Source of the DNA: Bin5 sp965232575
GTDB taxonomy: Bacteria > Chloroflexota > Anaerolineae > Caldilineales > Caldilineaceae
DNA length: 64,000 bases
Direction: 5' to 3'
Assembly (NCBI GenBank): GCA_965232575.1
Contig: CBDDPZ010000008.1
Location: forward strand, 806,001-870,000
The translations under genes and the position numbers were made by a program. Shown here in pieces: positions 8,632 through 16,655 of the stretch. How positions within the stretch are numbered: position 1 is the stretch's first letter; the number at the start of each line of letters is the position of its first letter. The notes beneath the pieces are model-generated. The model was given only the letters and a program-made list of their open reading frames with translations. It ran no database searches and was not told the origin of the DNA.

Positions 8632-9369
8632 TTGGGAAGAGAGATTGGATTGATCGAGGACAAGAGCGCAACAACAGAGGAGCCAAAGGCAGCGAAAGAC
8701 GAAGGGGAAAGCCAAGCCGGCGGCGAACGCGAAAAGGAAAAACCCCCGCGCCCTACCTATCTCTTCCTGATTCGCCACGGCGAAAACGCATGGACCGAAC
8801 GGGGCGCGCTGGCCGGCCGGACGCCCGGCGTTCCTCTGAACGAAAAGGGAAAGGAGCAGGCCCGACAGATTGCCGAACGTCTCAAGGATCAGCCCATCAC
8901 CGCCGTCTACTCCAGCCCGCTCCTGCGCTGTCTGGAGACGGCCCAACCGCTGGCCGCGGCGCTGGACCTGCCCGTATCGGTCGAGCCGGGCATCCTGGAG
9001 GTCGATTACGGCGCATGGCGCGGGGGCGAACTGAAGGAGTTGAGCAAACGGCCGGCGTGGAGACTGGTGCAAATCTTTCCGGGCGGCTTCCGTTTCCCCG
9101 GGGGCGAAACGCTGCGAGAGGTGCAGAACCGTGTCATTACAACCCTGGAGCGCATCCGCACGGAGCGCGCCGGCGAGGTCGTTGCCGTCTTTGCCCACGG
9201 CGATGTCCTGCGCACGAGCCTGGCCTACTACCTGGGCACGCCGCTCGATCTTTTCCAGCGCATCCAGATCAGCACCGCATCGATCAGCCTCGTCGCTTTC
9301 CATCGTTTTGGACCAAGCATCCTGGCCATGAATGACAGCGGTGGTTTCCCTGTGATAAAGTTAGAATGA
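8632..9369 (+). CDS. Histidine phosphatase family protein (MSMEG_4193-like)
   Basis: This is a phosphoglycerate-mutase-superfamily phosphatase. The RHGE motif carrying the catalytic histidine occurs near residue 48, followed by a NEKGKEQA block, YSSPLLRCLETAQ, and the second catalytic histidine in VFAHGDVLRTSLAYYLG. The first 40 residues are charged and low complexity, and no ATG is in frame. The start is taken as TTG at 8632; a second TTG at 8650 has a purine-rich stretch (8634-8643) at a better distance. It is the first gene of a conserved trio with DUF3090 and SCO1664. Its substrate is unknown, but the pairing with a kinase-like partner suggests a phosphorylated small molecule. Confidence 0.85.
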   Translation: MGREIGLIEDKSATTEEPKAAKDEGESQAGGEREKEKPPRPTYLFLIRHGENAWTERGALAGRTPGVPLNEKGKEQARQIAERLKDQPITAVYSSPLLRCLETAQPLAAALDLPVSVEPGILEVDYGAWRGGELKELSKRPAWRLVQIFPGGFRFPGGETLREVQNRVITTLERIRTERAGEVVAVFAHGDVLRTSLAYYLGTPLDLFQRIQISTASISLVAFHRFGPSILAMNDSGGFPVIKLE

Positions 9370-9474
9370 AGGACCGGAACTGCAGTTTCTAGCTTTTAGT
9401 GGCTGCCCTTCTGCCCTTACTGAAACTGGACTACTGAAAACTGACTACTGCCGTTGATCACCTGCCACAGGCAT

Positions 9475-10059
9475 ATGGAATCACAGTTTACCTTCGACTT
9501 CAATCCAGTTAGCGCAATCGTTGCCGACGCGGTCGGGCGCCCTGGTCAGCGTACATTCTTTCTGCAGGCCCGCCAGGGCGCCGATATGGCCACACTGCTC
9601 ATGGAAAAAGAGCAGGTGGCCGCTCTCGCAACCTCGATTCTGCAACTGTTGGAGGAGTTGGAAAAGGAACGCGCCGACCTGCCGGCTGTCGAGGAAGAGA
9701 CCGCCGTGCCCAGTCTGCGCGAACCGCTGGAGCCGGCCTTTCGCGTTGGACAACTCGGGCTGGGATACGATGAACGGCAGGACCTGATGGTCCTGATCGC
9801 ACAGGCTATACTGGATGTCGGCGAGGAAGAGCAGGACCTGGCTGCCGGTCCACCCAGTCTCGAAACGGTCGAAGACCAGGGTGACGAGCAGAAGGCCCGT
9901 TTTTATGCAACGCGGGCGCAGATGCGCTCTTTGAGCGAACATGCCCTGCAGGTCGTGGCCGCCGGCCGGCCGGACTGCCCCCTGTGCGGACGCGTCATCG
10001 AGCCGGACGGTCACTTCTGCCCGCGCACGAACGGCCACGCATTTCCGCTGTCTGTGTAA
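9475..10059 (+). CDS. DUF3090 family protein
   Basis: From the ATG at 9475 the product has 194 residues, opening MESQFTFDFNPVSAIVADAVG, typical of DUF3090. A C-terminal zinc-ribbon-like cluster, CPLCGRVIEPDGHFCPRTNGH without the last residue, supplies three cysteines and histidines. The middle is helical and acidic. A TTG at 9454 would add seven residues but lacks support. It lies between the histidine phosphatase and the SCO1664 gene, the order I know from Actinobacteria and Chloroflexota. Its biochemical role is unknown; the metal-binding tail could support protein-protein or nucleic-acid contacts. Confidence 0.85.
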   Translation: MESQFTFDFNPVSAIVADAVGRPGQRTFFLQARQGADMATLLMEKEQVAALATSILQLLEELEKERADLPAVEEETAVPSLREPLEPAFRVGQLGLGYDERQDLMVLIAQAILDVGEEEQDLAAGPPSLETVEDQGDEQKARFYATRAQMRSLSEHALQVVAAGRPDCPLCGRVIEPDGHFCPRTNGHAFPLSV

Positions 10060-10060
10060 C

Positions 10061-10116
10061 TGTAGTGGCTAGTGGTTAGTCACTGCCGTCCACTATCCAC
10101 TATTCACTATCCACCG
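10061..10116. repeat. CCACTAT/TAGTGG-type intergenic repeat
   Basis: The spacer between DUF3090 and SCO1664 is built of short related units: TAGTGGCTAGTGGTTAGT on one side and CCACTATCCACTATTCAC on the other. The two halves are roughly inverted with respect to each other. Related units recur in other spacers of this window (11017-11075, 18738-18755, 34518-34576, 45657-45695, 63881-63895). Confidence 0.6.
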
Positions 10117-10136
10117 AGGTTCTGCTTGCCGCGATC

Positions 10137-11018
10137 ATGGACAACCTCGAACAACGGGCGCGCAGCGAAGACGACAGCCTGAGATCGCGGGCGTCTCGCC
10201 CGCTCTCCCAAGATGGGCGCGGCGGTCCGGCCGCGACAGCGGACGGCGAGATATTGAGCGCTCTGGCAGAGGGTAGAATCGAAGAGAAAGGACTGCTGCC
10301 ATACAGCTCCAACTACACCTTTCTGGCAACCGTTCATCACCATCAGCACGAAATTCCAGCCGTTTACAAACCGCGGCGCGGTGAGAATCCGCTGTGGGAT
10401 TTCCCGGCAGGCACCCTCTGCCAGCGCGAGACCGCCGCCTTTGTGGTCAGCGAGGCCCTCGGTTGGCGTCTCGTGCCGCCCACCGTGCTGCGCGACGGGC
10501 CGCGCGGGCCGGGCAGCATCCAGTTTTTCATCGAGTGCGATCCGGACATACACTACTTCAACATGCGCGAGGATGCCCGCTATGCCCCCGCCTTGCGCCG
10601 CCTCACACTCTTCGACTATCTCATCAACAACGCCGACCGCAAGGCTGGCCATTGTCTCTATGAAACGGCGAGAAAAGAGCGGAGAGAAGAGAGAAAAGAG
10701 AGAACGGCATACTCGCCTCTCACTCCTCGCCCAGCGCATATGTGGGCCATCGACCACGGCATCTGCTTCCATCATCAATATAAGCTGCGTACCGTAATCT
10801 GGGAGTTTGCCGGAGAATCGATTGAGGAAGGGCTGCTGGCCGACTTGGCGTCGCTGCAGCGTCTCGTCGACACCGGTCCGGTGCACAGCGCGCTGGGCCT
10901 GCTTCTCAGCGCTCCCGAACTGGATGCCCTGCGCCGCCGCATCCGCGAACTGCTCACTTCCCGCCAATATCCATCGCCGCCCGTTCACCAGCGGAACTAT
11001 CCCTGGCCGCCTATATAG
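10137..11018 (+). CDS. SCO1664 family protein (PI3K/HipA-like kinase fold)
   Basis: This 293-residue protein matches the SCO1664 family, which resembles phosphatidylinositol-kinase and HipA-type kinases. A candidate ATP-binding lysine lies in YKPRRGENPLWDFP (K79). The catalytic-loop-like LFDYLINNADRKAGH spans about 158-172, and WAIDHG near 203-208 could serve as the metal-binding Asp. Two stretches look inserted relative to the conserved core. Residues 16-35 derive from a GCGGGCG palindrome, and residues 177-199 come from a purine-rich GAGA tract (KERREERKER). Both keep the frame. It is third in the trio with a histidine phosphatase and DUF3090. The substrate is unknown. Confidence 0.8.
   Translation: MDNLEQRARSEDDSLRSRASRPLSQDGRGGPAATADGEILSALAEGRIEEKGLLPYSSNYTFLATVHHHQHEIPAVYKPRRGENPLWDFPAGTLCQRETAAFVVSEALGWRLVPPTVLRDGPRGPGSIQFFIECDPDIHYFNMREDARYAPALRRLTLFDYLINNADRKAGHCLYETARKERREERKERTAYSPLTPRPAHMWAIDHGICFHHQYKLRTVIWEFAGESIEEGLLADLASLQRLVDTGPVHSALGLLLSAPELDALRRRIRELLTSRQYPSPPVHQRNYPWPPI
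10183..10203. repeat. GCGGGCG palindromic repeat inside the SCO1664 gene
   Basis: The arms GCGGGCG and CGCCCGC are separated by TCT (10187-10203) and preceded by GATC. The same core occurs in two intergenic copies at 16861-16893 and 22320-22352. Here it is translated as part of SCO1664 residues 16-23. Confidence 0.65.
10671..10728. repeat. Purine-rich GAGA tract inside the SCO1664 gene
   Basis: A run of GAGAAAAGAGCGGAGAGAAG-type sequence followed by CCTCTCACTCCTC forms an imperfect purine/pyrimidine mirror. It encodes the charged KERREERKER stretch between conserved kinase motifs. A similar tract lies inside the YqeC-MocA gene at 19520-19556. Confidence 0.55.
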
Positions 11019-11075
11019 CGAATAGTGGGTAGTGAACGGCAGGGGTGACTAACCACTAGCCACTGGGGTTCGGTC
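11017..11075. repeat. TAGTGGG/CCACTAGCCACTGG intergenic repeat
   Basis: The spacer before the nucleotidyltransferase gene contains ATAGTGGGTAGTGAACGGCA and, inverted, TAACCACTAGCCACTGG. It resembles the repeat at 10061-10116. Confidence 0.55.
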
Positions 11076-11089
11076 ACTGGACACAAATT

Positions 11090-13684
11090 ATGAAAGCCGT
11101 AGTCATGGCCGGCGGAGAAGGCTCCCGCCTGCGTCCCCTGACGATTGGGCGTCCCAAACCGATGGTCCCCCTTGTCGACAAGCCGGTCCTCGGCCATATT
11201 CTTGAGCTGCTCAAATATCACGGCATTACCGAGGTCGTCATAACCCTCCAGTATCTGCCCTCCGTAATCCAGGACTTCTACGGTGACGGCAGCGCCCTCG
11301 GTCTCAATATCACCTATGTCGTCGAGGAGATGCCTCTCGGCACCGCCGGCGGTGTCAAGAACGCCGCCGCCTATCTCAACGACACCTTTCTCGTTATCAG
11401 CGGCGACGCCCTGACCGACTTCAACCTCCGGGCCGTCGTCCAACACCATCTCACCGTCGGCGCTCTCGCCACGCTCGCCGTCTATCCCGTTCCCAACCCC
11501 CTTGAATACGGCGCAGTCGTCAGCGACGAAAATGGCAACATCACCCAGTTCCTCGAAAAACCGGACTGGAGCGCGGTCCGCTCCGACCGGGTGAACACCG
11601 GCATCTATGTGCTTGAACCGGCGGTCCTGGACTATATCCCCGACGATGCCGCCTACGACTTTTCCACCGAACTTTTCCCCGATCTCCTGCAACGGGGGGA
11701 GCGGCTGCAAGCCTACGTGGCCGAGGGCTACTGGTGTGACGTCGGCACGATCAGCGAGTACATGCGCGCCAATGCCGACCTCATCAGCGGCAAAGTCTGG
11801 CTGCCGAACCCCCTGGGGGAAAACCAAGGGAACCCCGGGGAAACCCCAGGGTTTTCCCAGCAGTTCCCCAGCAGTTCCCCGGCCCAAAGGGATCTGATCC
11901 TGGGCGCCGACGTGGAGATTGCCCCCGATGCACAGATTGACGGGCCGGTCTATCTCGGCAACGCTGTCAAAATCAAGGAGGGTGTGACGATCCAGGGGCC
12001 GTGCGTAGTCCGCGACTATACCATCGTGGACCGGTACAGCCGTTTGGAGAACTGCGTCGTCTGGCGCAACACTTACATAGGGGAGACCTGCGAGTTATTG
12101 GGGGCGATCGTCTGCCGCCAGTGCAGTCTCAAGAGCGGCACCATCGCCTATGAGGACGTCGTCATCGGCGACAACTGTGTGCTGGACGAGAACTGTGTTG
12201 TGCATCCCGACGTGAAATTGTGGCCGAACAAGCGCATCGAGCCGGGCGCGGTCGTGCGGGAGAGCATCATTTGGGGCGGCCGCGGCCGCCGCTCTCTCTT
12301 CGGCGGAGCCGGCGTCAGCGGCGTCGTCAACGTTGACATCACGCCCGAATTCGCGGCCAAGCTCGGCAGCAGTCTGGGCGCCAATCTCCCGCGCGGCAGC
12401 TACGTCGTCATCAACCGGGACTCACACCGCAGCTCCCGCATGCTGATACGCGCCCTGATGAGCGGTCTGTCGAGCGCCGGCGTCGACGTCTGGGATCTCG
12501 GCGAGGTGCCCGTGCCCGTCGCGCGTCATTTCGTCCGCACGCACTCCTCTGCCGCGGCCGGCGTGCATGTTCGCCTCAGCCCACTCGACCAGCGCGTCGT
12601 CGACTTCCGTTTCATGAACAGCCAGGGCCTCGATCAGAGCCGGGCTACCGAACGCTCCATCGAACGCAGTTTTTCTCGCGAAGACTTCCGCCGCGCCTTC
12701 CTCGACGAAGTCGGACAGATAGATTATCCTGCCGACCCCACGGCAGGCTATATCGAGAGCTTTCTCGCCTGTGTTGACCAGGACCGCATCCGCGCCGCGC
12801 GCCCACAGGTTCATCCTCAGATCGTTGTCGATACCTCCCACGGCCTCTGCGGCGATACCCTGTCGACCATTTTCAACCTCCTCGAAGTCGACTATCTGCC
12901 TCTGAACGGACCAAAGCTGGGTGCCCTGCGCGATGACGGCAGACCGTCCGTTGCCGATCAGTTCCGCCATCAGCTCCAGCATATGGCCAAAATCATGGGC
13001 GTCCTCAGCGCCGGTGTCGGCGTAAAACTCGATGTAGACGGCGAAAGGGTCTTTCTTATCGATGAGAAGGGGATCGTGCTGGACGATCTGACGGCGGCGT
13101 TACTCCTGTTGGAGCTGGCCATGTACGCCAATCCCGGCGCCAGGGTCGCCCTGCCGGCGGTGTTGCCGCGTGCCTTCGAGACGGTCGTGAACCGGTACGG
13201 GGGACAGATCGTGTTCACGCAGAACGATCTGCGGGACCTGATGCGGGCGGCGGACGAGGATGTGCTGTTCGCCACCGATGGGGCAGGCCATTTCATTTTC
13301 CCCGATCTGCAGCCGGTTTCTGACGGGCTGCTGGCGACTGTGCGGCTGCTCGAATATCTTGGCCTGCGTCAGGCAGCGGTCAGCGAAATCGTGGCCGACC
13401 TGCCGCATTTCTTTATGGCGCACCACCGGGTCGATTGCCCGTGGGAAGCCAAAGGAACGGTCATGCGCCTGCTGAATCAGAGCTATCAGGGGGACGGCGT
13501 CGTCACGATCGATGGCCTCAAGGTCCACTTCGGGGCCGAGGAGTGGGTCCATATCGGCCCCAACCCCGAGCAGCCTCTTTTCGAAATTCGGGCCGAGGCC
13601 GCCGACTCTGAACGGGCCACCGCCCTGGTCAAGGAGCACGGTGATCAGCTCATGCAATGGATTGTGAATCAAGGCAGTTTTTAG
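11090..13684 (+). CDS. Sugar-1-phosphate nucleotidyltransferase / phosphohexomutase-like fusion
   Basis: The 864-residue product has three parts. Residues 1-235 form a nucleotidyltransferase with the signature MKAVVMAGGEGSRLRPLT and a metal-binding SGDALTD, closest in type to mannose-1-phosphate guanylyltransferases. A left-handed beta-helix of hexapeptide repeats follows to about 395. The remaining 460 residues resemble phosphomannomutase. The mutase part lacks the usual SHNP phosphoserine loop (VRLSPLDQRVVDF stands there) and has DVDGER in place of DGDADR, so mutase activity is doubtful. Residues 240-265 (PNPLGENQGNPGETPGFSQQ onward) are low complexity from an inserted G/C-run repeat. It would make nucleotide sugar for glycans and sits just after the SCO1664 trio. 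Confidence 0.85.
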   Translation: MKAVVMAGGEGSRLRPLTIGRPKPMVPLVDKPVLGHILELLKYHGITEVVITLQYLPSVIQDFYGDGSALGLNITYVVEEMPLGTAGGVKNAAAYLNDTFLVISGDALTDFNLRAVVQHHLTVGALATLAVYPVPNPLEYGAVVSDENGNITQFLEKPDWSAVRSDRVNTGIYVLEPAVLDYIPDDAAYDFSTELFPDLLQRGERLQAYVAEGYWCDVGTISEYMRANADLISGKVWLPNPLGENQGNPGETPGFSQQFPSSSPAQRDLILGADVEIAPDAQIDGPVYLGNAVKIKEGVTIQGPCVVRDYTIVDRYSRLENCVVWRNTYIGETCELLGAIVCRQCSLKSGTIAYEDVVIGDNCVLDENCVVHPDVKLWPNKRIEPGAVVRESIIWGGRGRRSLFGGAGVSGVVNVDITPEFAAKLGSSLGANLPRGSYVVINRDSHRSSRMLIRALMSGLSSAGVDVWDLGEVPVPVARHFVRTHSSAAAGVHVRLSPLDQRVVDFRFMNSQGLDQSRATERSIERSFSREDFRRAFLDEVGQIDYPADPTAGYIESFLACVDQDRIRAARPQVHPQIVVDTSHGLCGDTLSTIFNLLEVDYLPLNGPKLGALRDDGRPSVADQFRHQLQHMAKIMGVLSAGVGVKLDVDGERVFLIDEKGIVLDDLTAALLLLELAMYANPGARVALPAVLPRAFETVVNRYGGQIVFTQNDLRDLMRAADEDVLFATDGAGHFIFPDLQPVSDGLLATVRLLEYLGLRQAAVSEIVADLPHFFMAHHRVDCPWEAKGTVMRLLNQSYQGDGVVTIDGLKVHFGAEEWVHIGPNPEQPLFEIRAEAADSERATALVKEHGDQLMQWIVNQGSF
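11806..11882. repeat. GGGGAAACCCC-type repeat inside the nucleotidyltransferase gene
   Basis: Alternating runs such as CCCCTGGGGGAAAACC, GGGAACCCCGGGGAAACCCC and CAGTTCCCC give many short inverted pairings. A related tract occupies the intergenic region 16656-16724. Here it is in frame and falls between the transferase domain and the beta-helix. Confidence 0.65.
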
Positions 13685-13694
13685 TAACGGCAAC

Positions 13695-13737
13695 TTTGCG
13701 CTTTGCTGACGCCACCTGGCCCTTGGCGAAGCGCAAA
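13695..13737. terminator. Hairpin between convergent genes (bidirectional terminator candidate)
   Basis: TTTGCGCTT (13695-13703) pairs with AAGCGCAAA (13729-13737), and CGCCA (13710-13714) pairs with TGGCG (13724-13728). It lies between the convergent nucleotidyltransferase and SpoIID genes. No long T-run follows on either strand, so termination would be weak or factor-assisted. Confidence 0.45.
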
Positions 13738-13778
13738 CAGCAGACCACTAAAAACTAGAAACTGCAGTGGCGCTCGCC

Positions 13779-16619
13779 CTATTCGTCGTTATTCAGCCCC
13801 GGGATGAACACCGTATACAGATAGCCGTCGACGGGTGCGCTGCTGCTGGGTGCACTGCCGCTGAGCGGACCGTCGCTGGATGCACTGCTGTCGGATGAAC
13901 TGTCGCTGGATGAACCGTCGTCGGATGAACCGCCGCTGCGCACCCAGACGCGCAGCCGGTGGCTGCTCGAATAGTTGCCGGCATTGTCCTTTGCCCAGTA
14001 GCGGATGTTGTAAACGCCATCCTCAGCGATCGTGAAGGGCTCGCTGTAGAGTTCGACCGACCCGTCGTTGAGGACATAGGCGATACCCCAGACGCCGCTG
14101 GTAGCGTCTTCAGCTTCGATGGTGACCTGGACCGGCCCGCTGAACAGCCCGCGTGGGTTGGCTGTGGACGCAGGGGTAAGGCTCTGACCGGCAGAGTCAT
14201 CAGCGCTTCCGTTCTCGTCGTTCGCGGTATCGGCAGGTGCCTGCACGGCCTGGGCCTGAACAGTCGGAGGCGTCCGGTCGATGCGCAGCAGGCCGGACTC
14301 GCTTTCCCCCTGCAACCCGGACCGATCTTTGGCCCGAAAGCGTACAGTGTAGGCGCCGTCGTCGAGCTCGGTCAGGGTCGCTGACAGTTTCTGCGCGGCC
14401 AGGGGCTCGTTGGGCAGGCTGAAATGGGCGCTCTTCTCCTGGTCGTCCAGCAGCAACCGTCCGCTGCTCGCGTCCAGCCCGCTGTTCGAGTCCTGTACAG
14501 GCACTGAAATCAGGACAGGCAGCCTTGTCCACCAGTTCTGCAGGTGCTCCAGATCGCCGAACACAGGCGGCTGTTCGCTGCCAAATCTGATCTGCCTGGT
14601 GACGACCGGGCTGGCATTTCTGGCGCTATCGAACGCGATCGCGGAAACCGTTGAAGTGCCGCTGTTGGGCAGAGCCCAATCGATTTTCGTTTTTGTCGAT
14701 ATGTTCTGCAGCTGCCACAGCTGTACCCGGTCCAGGGCCAGATCTACGTCTCCGAACCACTTTACGCGGAACTCGATCCCTTCGACCGGGTTGAATAGAT
14801 GAAAATCGACGGGGATCTCGACGTATTCGTTCGCGTCGGTGAAATCACTCGCCCAGATGTCGCGCAAGCCCAGGCGCACAGTTCCGCCCTTGTCGGTCAC
14901 ATCCAAATGGGCGATGGGCTGATCCGGCAGTGCATTGTCGTCACCGTCTGCGTTAGGTTCACCGCGGCGCATCCGGAAGAGGACGCGGTAGGTGGCATCA
15001 TGGGGGATGTCGGTTGCGTATGGCCCGTACCACCAGCCCAGCTCATGGTCATCGGCGCGTGCTTCCATGGCGCGATTGCCATCGGCCGCGGCATCATCGA
15101 CAGCTTCCCCGGTGGTGCTGTAGAGGCCCTCCCCCTGCCAGATCCAGTTGTTGCTGAGGCCGATGCGCGCGTTCCTTTCCGGGGTGGCGAGCGTGAGCGT
15201 GGCCCGCTTCACCTCCACCGTTGATGGCGCTTCGAATGTCGGTGCAGAAGGCGGGTCCCAGTCTACCTGCAGCGCTTTCTGTTCCTGCAACGCATTGCTG
15301 AGCGTCAGAGAAGCGGTGATCGTACTGCCGCTCGTGATATCGGCGTTGCGCAGCCAGACACCGCGGATGGGCAGAGAGTCCGGGCCAGGGTCGAGGTCGA
15401 CCGTGCCCGACAAAGGCGCCGCGGGCGCGAGGGCGCCCCAGCGCAGACCGCCGATCGGGAAATAGCCTTTCAGGGACAGACCGATCAGGCCGCCGATCGC
15501 CTGCGTCGGCTGGCTGGCATTCTGTAAGGTGACGTCTGTGTAGTAGTGGCCGAGAATCTGGCGATAGGTCTGGCCTGCCCTGGCCCGCCGGACAGCGCCC
15601 CACTGGCTGAGGCCGTAGCCGTGCCCCCAGCGAACTTCACCGAGGCTGGTCTCGTCCGGCACCGCCCGCAGATAGGGAACCGCCGAATTGGTGAGCGTCG
15701 GATGGCTGTTCTTGGCGCTGTACATGGCAATAATCGGCGCGCTCTTGCTGTCGCCCGCGTAGGCCAGGTACTGGCCTGCCGTCCTGCTGACCGCCGCGTC
15801 TGTGGAAGCGAAGCGATTGTTGCACATCATCTGGAAATTGGCCCAGTCGGTCACGTCATAGTAGCGTCGATTGCGCCGGATCTGGTACCAGGCATACGTG
15901 CGGGTGGCGATGGCTTGGGCGGCCAGCGCTTCCGGTGACCAGGAGATGGGAACTTCCGCGGGGACCGAGCGGGCCACATACTCTTCGAAAGGGATCACGT
16001 CCACCTGCCAGTCGGGAACGTTGCGGCAGTTGTTTTCCGGATGATGGGCCACCCGAATCGTCGCCGGATAGGTCAGCGCCGCAGTTTCCAACTCCGCCGA
16101 CTCCAATTCAGCAGGATTGTCGTCCGGCTGCAGGCTGTCTTCGCGTATGATCGATCTGTTGACGGCGTCGTAAAGGGCGGAGCGAATCCCGTTGGCTTCG
16201 AGTTGATCGAAGCGCAGACGGTTGCTGCGCCCCGTCTGCCAGCGCGGGTTGTGACCGGGGATGCGTTCGAGCACGCGTCCGGTGGCGCGCTCGATCACAT
16301 AGATCTCTGCCAGGCCGATCGTCTCCGTTCCCGTGGGCACGACCGTAATCGCCATCAGGGTGCCGTCAGGACTGATGCGAGGTCTGCCGAAGTGGGAACC
16401 GGCGCGTTCCAACACAACCCGCCCGTCGATGCTCAACGTCCGGAAGGTGGGGGACCCGGAGAGTCTTATATCGCCCGGCAGGCGGCCATCATCAACGTTT
16501 TGGGGCGCGATCGTCAGCCACGGCGCCAACCGCGGGACGATTACGTCGAAGAATACACCGAATAGCGCGATGAGGAGACCGGCGACGAGGAGACGGCGTA
16601 AGGGAGATCCTGACAGCAT
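13779..16619 (-). CDS. SpoIID/LytB domain protein with C-terminal Ig-like and Ser/Asp-rich tail
   Basis: The 946-residue protein starts with a membrane anchor (LLVAGLLIALFGVFFDVIVP, residues 9-28). A SpoIID/LytB domain follows at about 200-370, seen in VIPFEEYVARSVPAEVP, AIATRTYAWYQ and HGYGLSQWGAVR. SpoIID is a lytic transglycosylase and LytB-type relatives enhance amidases, so a role in peptidoglycan remodelling outside the membrane is likely. The remaining 550 residues hold beta-rich modules of Ig-like or carbohydrate-binding type (LDDGAYTVRFRAKDRSG, IRYWAKDNAGNYSSSH). Next comes a Ser/Asp tract (SSDSSSDSSASSD) and a short hydrophobic end (YTVFIPGLNNDE). It is convergent with the nucleotidyltransferase gene. 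Nothing else suggests sporulation. Confidence 0.8.
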   Translation of the reverse strand: MLSGSPLRRLLVAGLLIALFGVFFDVIVPRLAPWLTIAPQNVDDGRLPGDIRLSGSPTFRTLSIDGRVVLERAGSHFGRPRISPDGTLMAITVVPTGTETIGLAEIYVIERATGRVLERIPGHNPRWQTGRSNRLRFDQLEANGIRSALYDAVNRSIIREDSLQPDDNPAELESAELETAALTYPATIRVAHHPENNCRNVPDWQVDVIPFEEYVARSVPAEVPISWSPEALAAQAIATRTYAWYQIRRNRRYYDVTDWANFQMMCNNRFASTDAAVSRTAGQYLAYAGDSKSAPIIAMYSAKNSHPTLTNSAVPYLRAVPDETSLGEVRWGHGYGLSQWGAVRRARAGQTYRQILGHYYTDVTLQNASQPTQAIGGLIGLSLKGYFPIGGLRWGALAPAAPLSGTVDLDPGPDSLPIRGVWLRNADITSGSTITASLTLSNALQEQKALQVDWDPPSAPTFEAPSTVEVKRATLTLATPERNARIGLSNNWIWQGEGLYSTTGEAVDDAAADGNRAMEARADDHELGWWYGPYATDIPHDATYRVLFRMRRGEPNADGDDNALPDQPIAHLDVTDKGGTVRLGLRDIWASDFTDANEYVEIPVDFHLFNPVEGIEFRVKWFGDVDLALDRVQLWQLQNISTKTKIDWALPNSGTSTVSAIAFDSARNASPVVTRQIRFGSEQPPVFGDLEHLQNWWTRLPVLISVPVQDSNSGLDASSGRLLLDDQEKSAHFSLPNEPLAAQKLSATLTELDDGAYTVRFRAKDRSGLQGESESGLLRIDRTPPTVQAQAVQAPADTANDENGSADDSAGQSLTPASTANPRGLFSGPVQVTIEAEDATSGVWGIAYVLNDGSVELYSEPFTIAEDGVYNIRYWAKDNAGNYSSSHRLRVWVRSGGSSDDGSSSDSSSDSSASSDGPLSGSAPSSSAPVDGYLYTVFIPGLNNDE
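13858..13935. repeat. Short tandem repeats encoding the Ser/Asp-rich tail
   Basis: Near-identical 12-15-base units of the form GTCGGATGAACT, GTCGCTGGATGAACC and GTCGTCGGATGAACC follow one another. On the minus strand they encode repeated Ser-Ser-Asp. Such units change copy number easily by slippage while keeping the frame. Confidence 0.55.
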
Positions 16620-16655
16620 GACTGCAGCGGCAAACCTTTGAACTGTGATTAACTG

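Noticed and set aside
8592..9335. ATG at 8592 as the start of the histidine phosphatase
   Set aside because: It is in a different frame from the RHGE-containing protein; the frame it opens is Arg-rich and motif-free.
10061..11075. CCACTA repeats as a CRISPR array
   Set aside because: Units are 7-8 bases, irregular, without spacers of constant length, and no cas genes are present.
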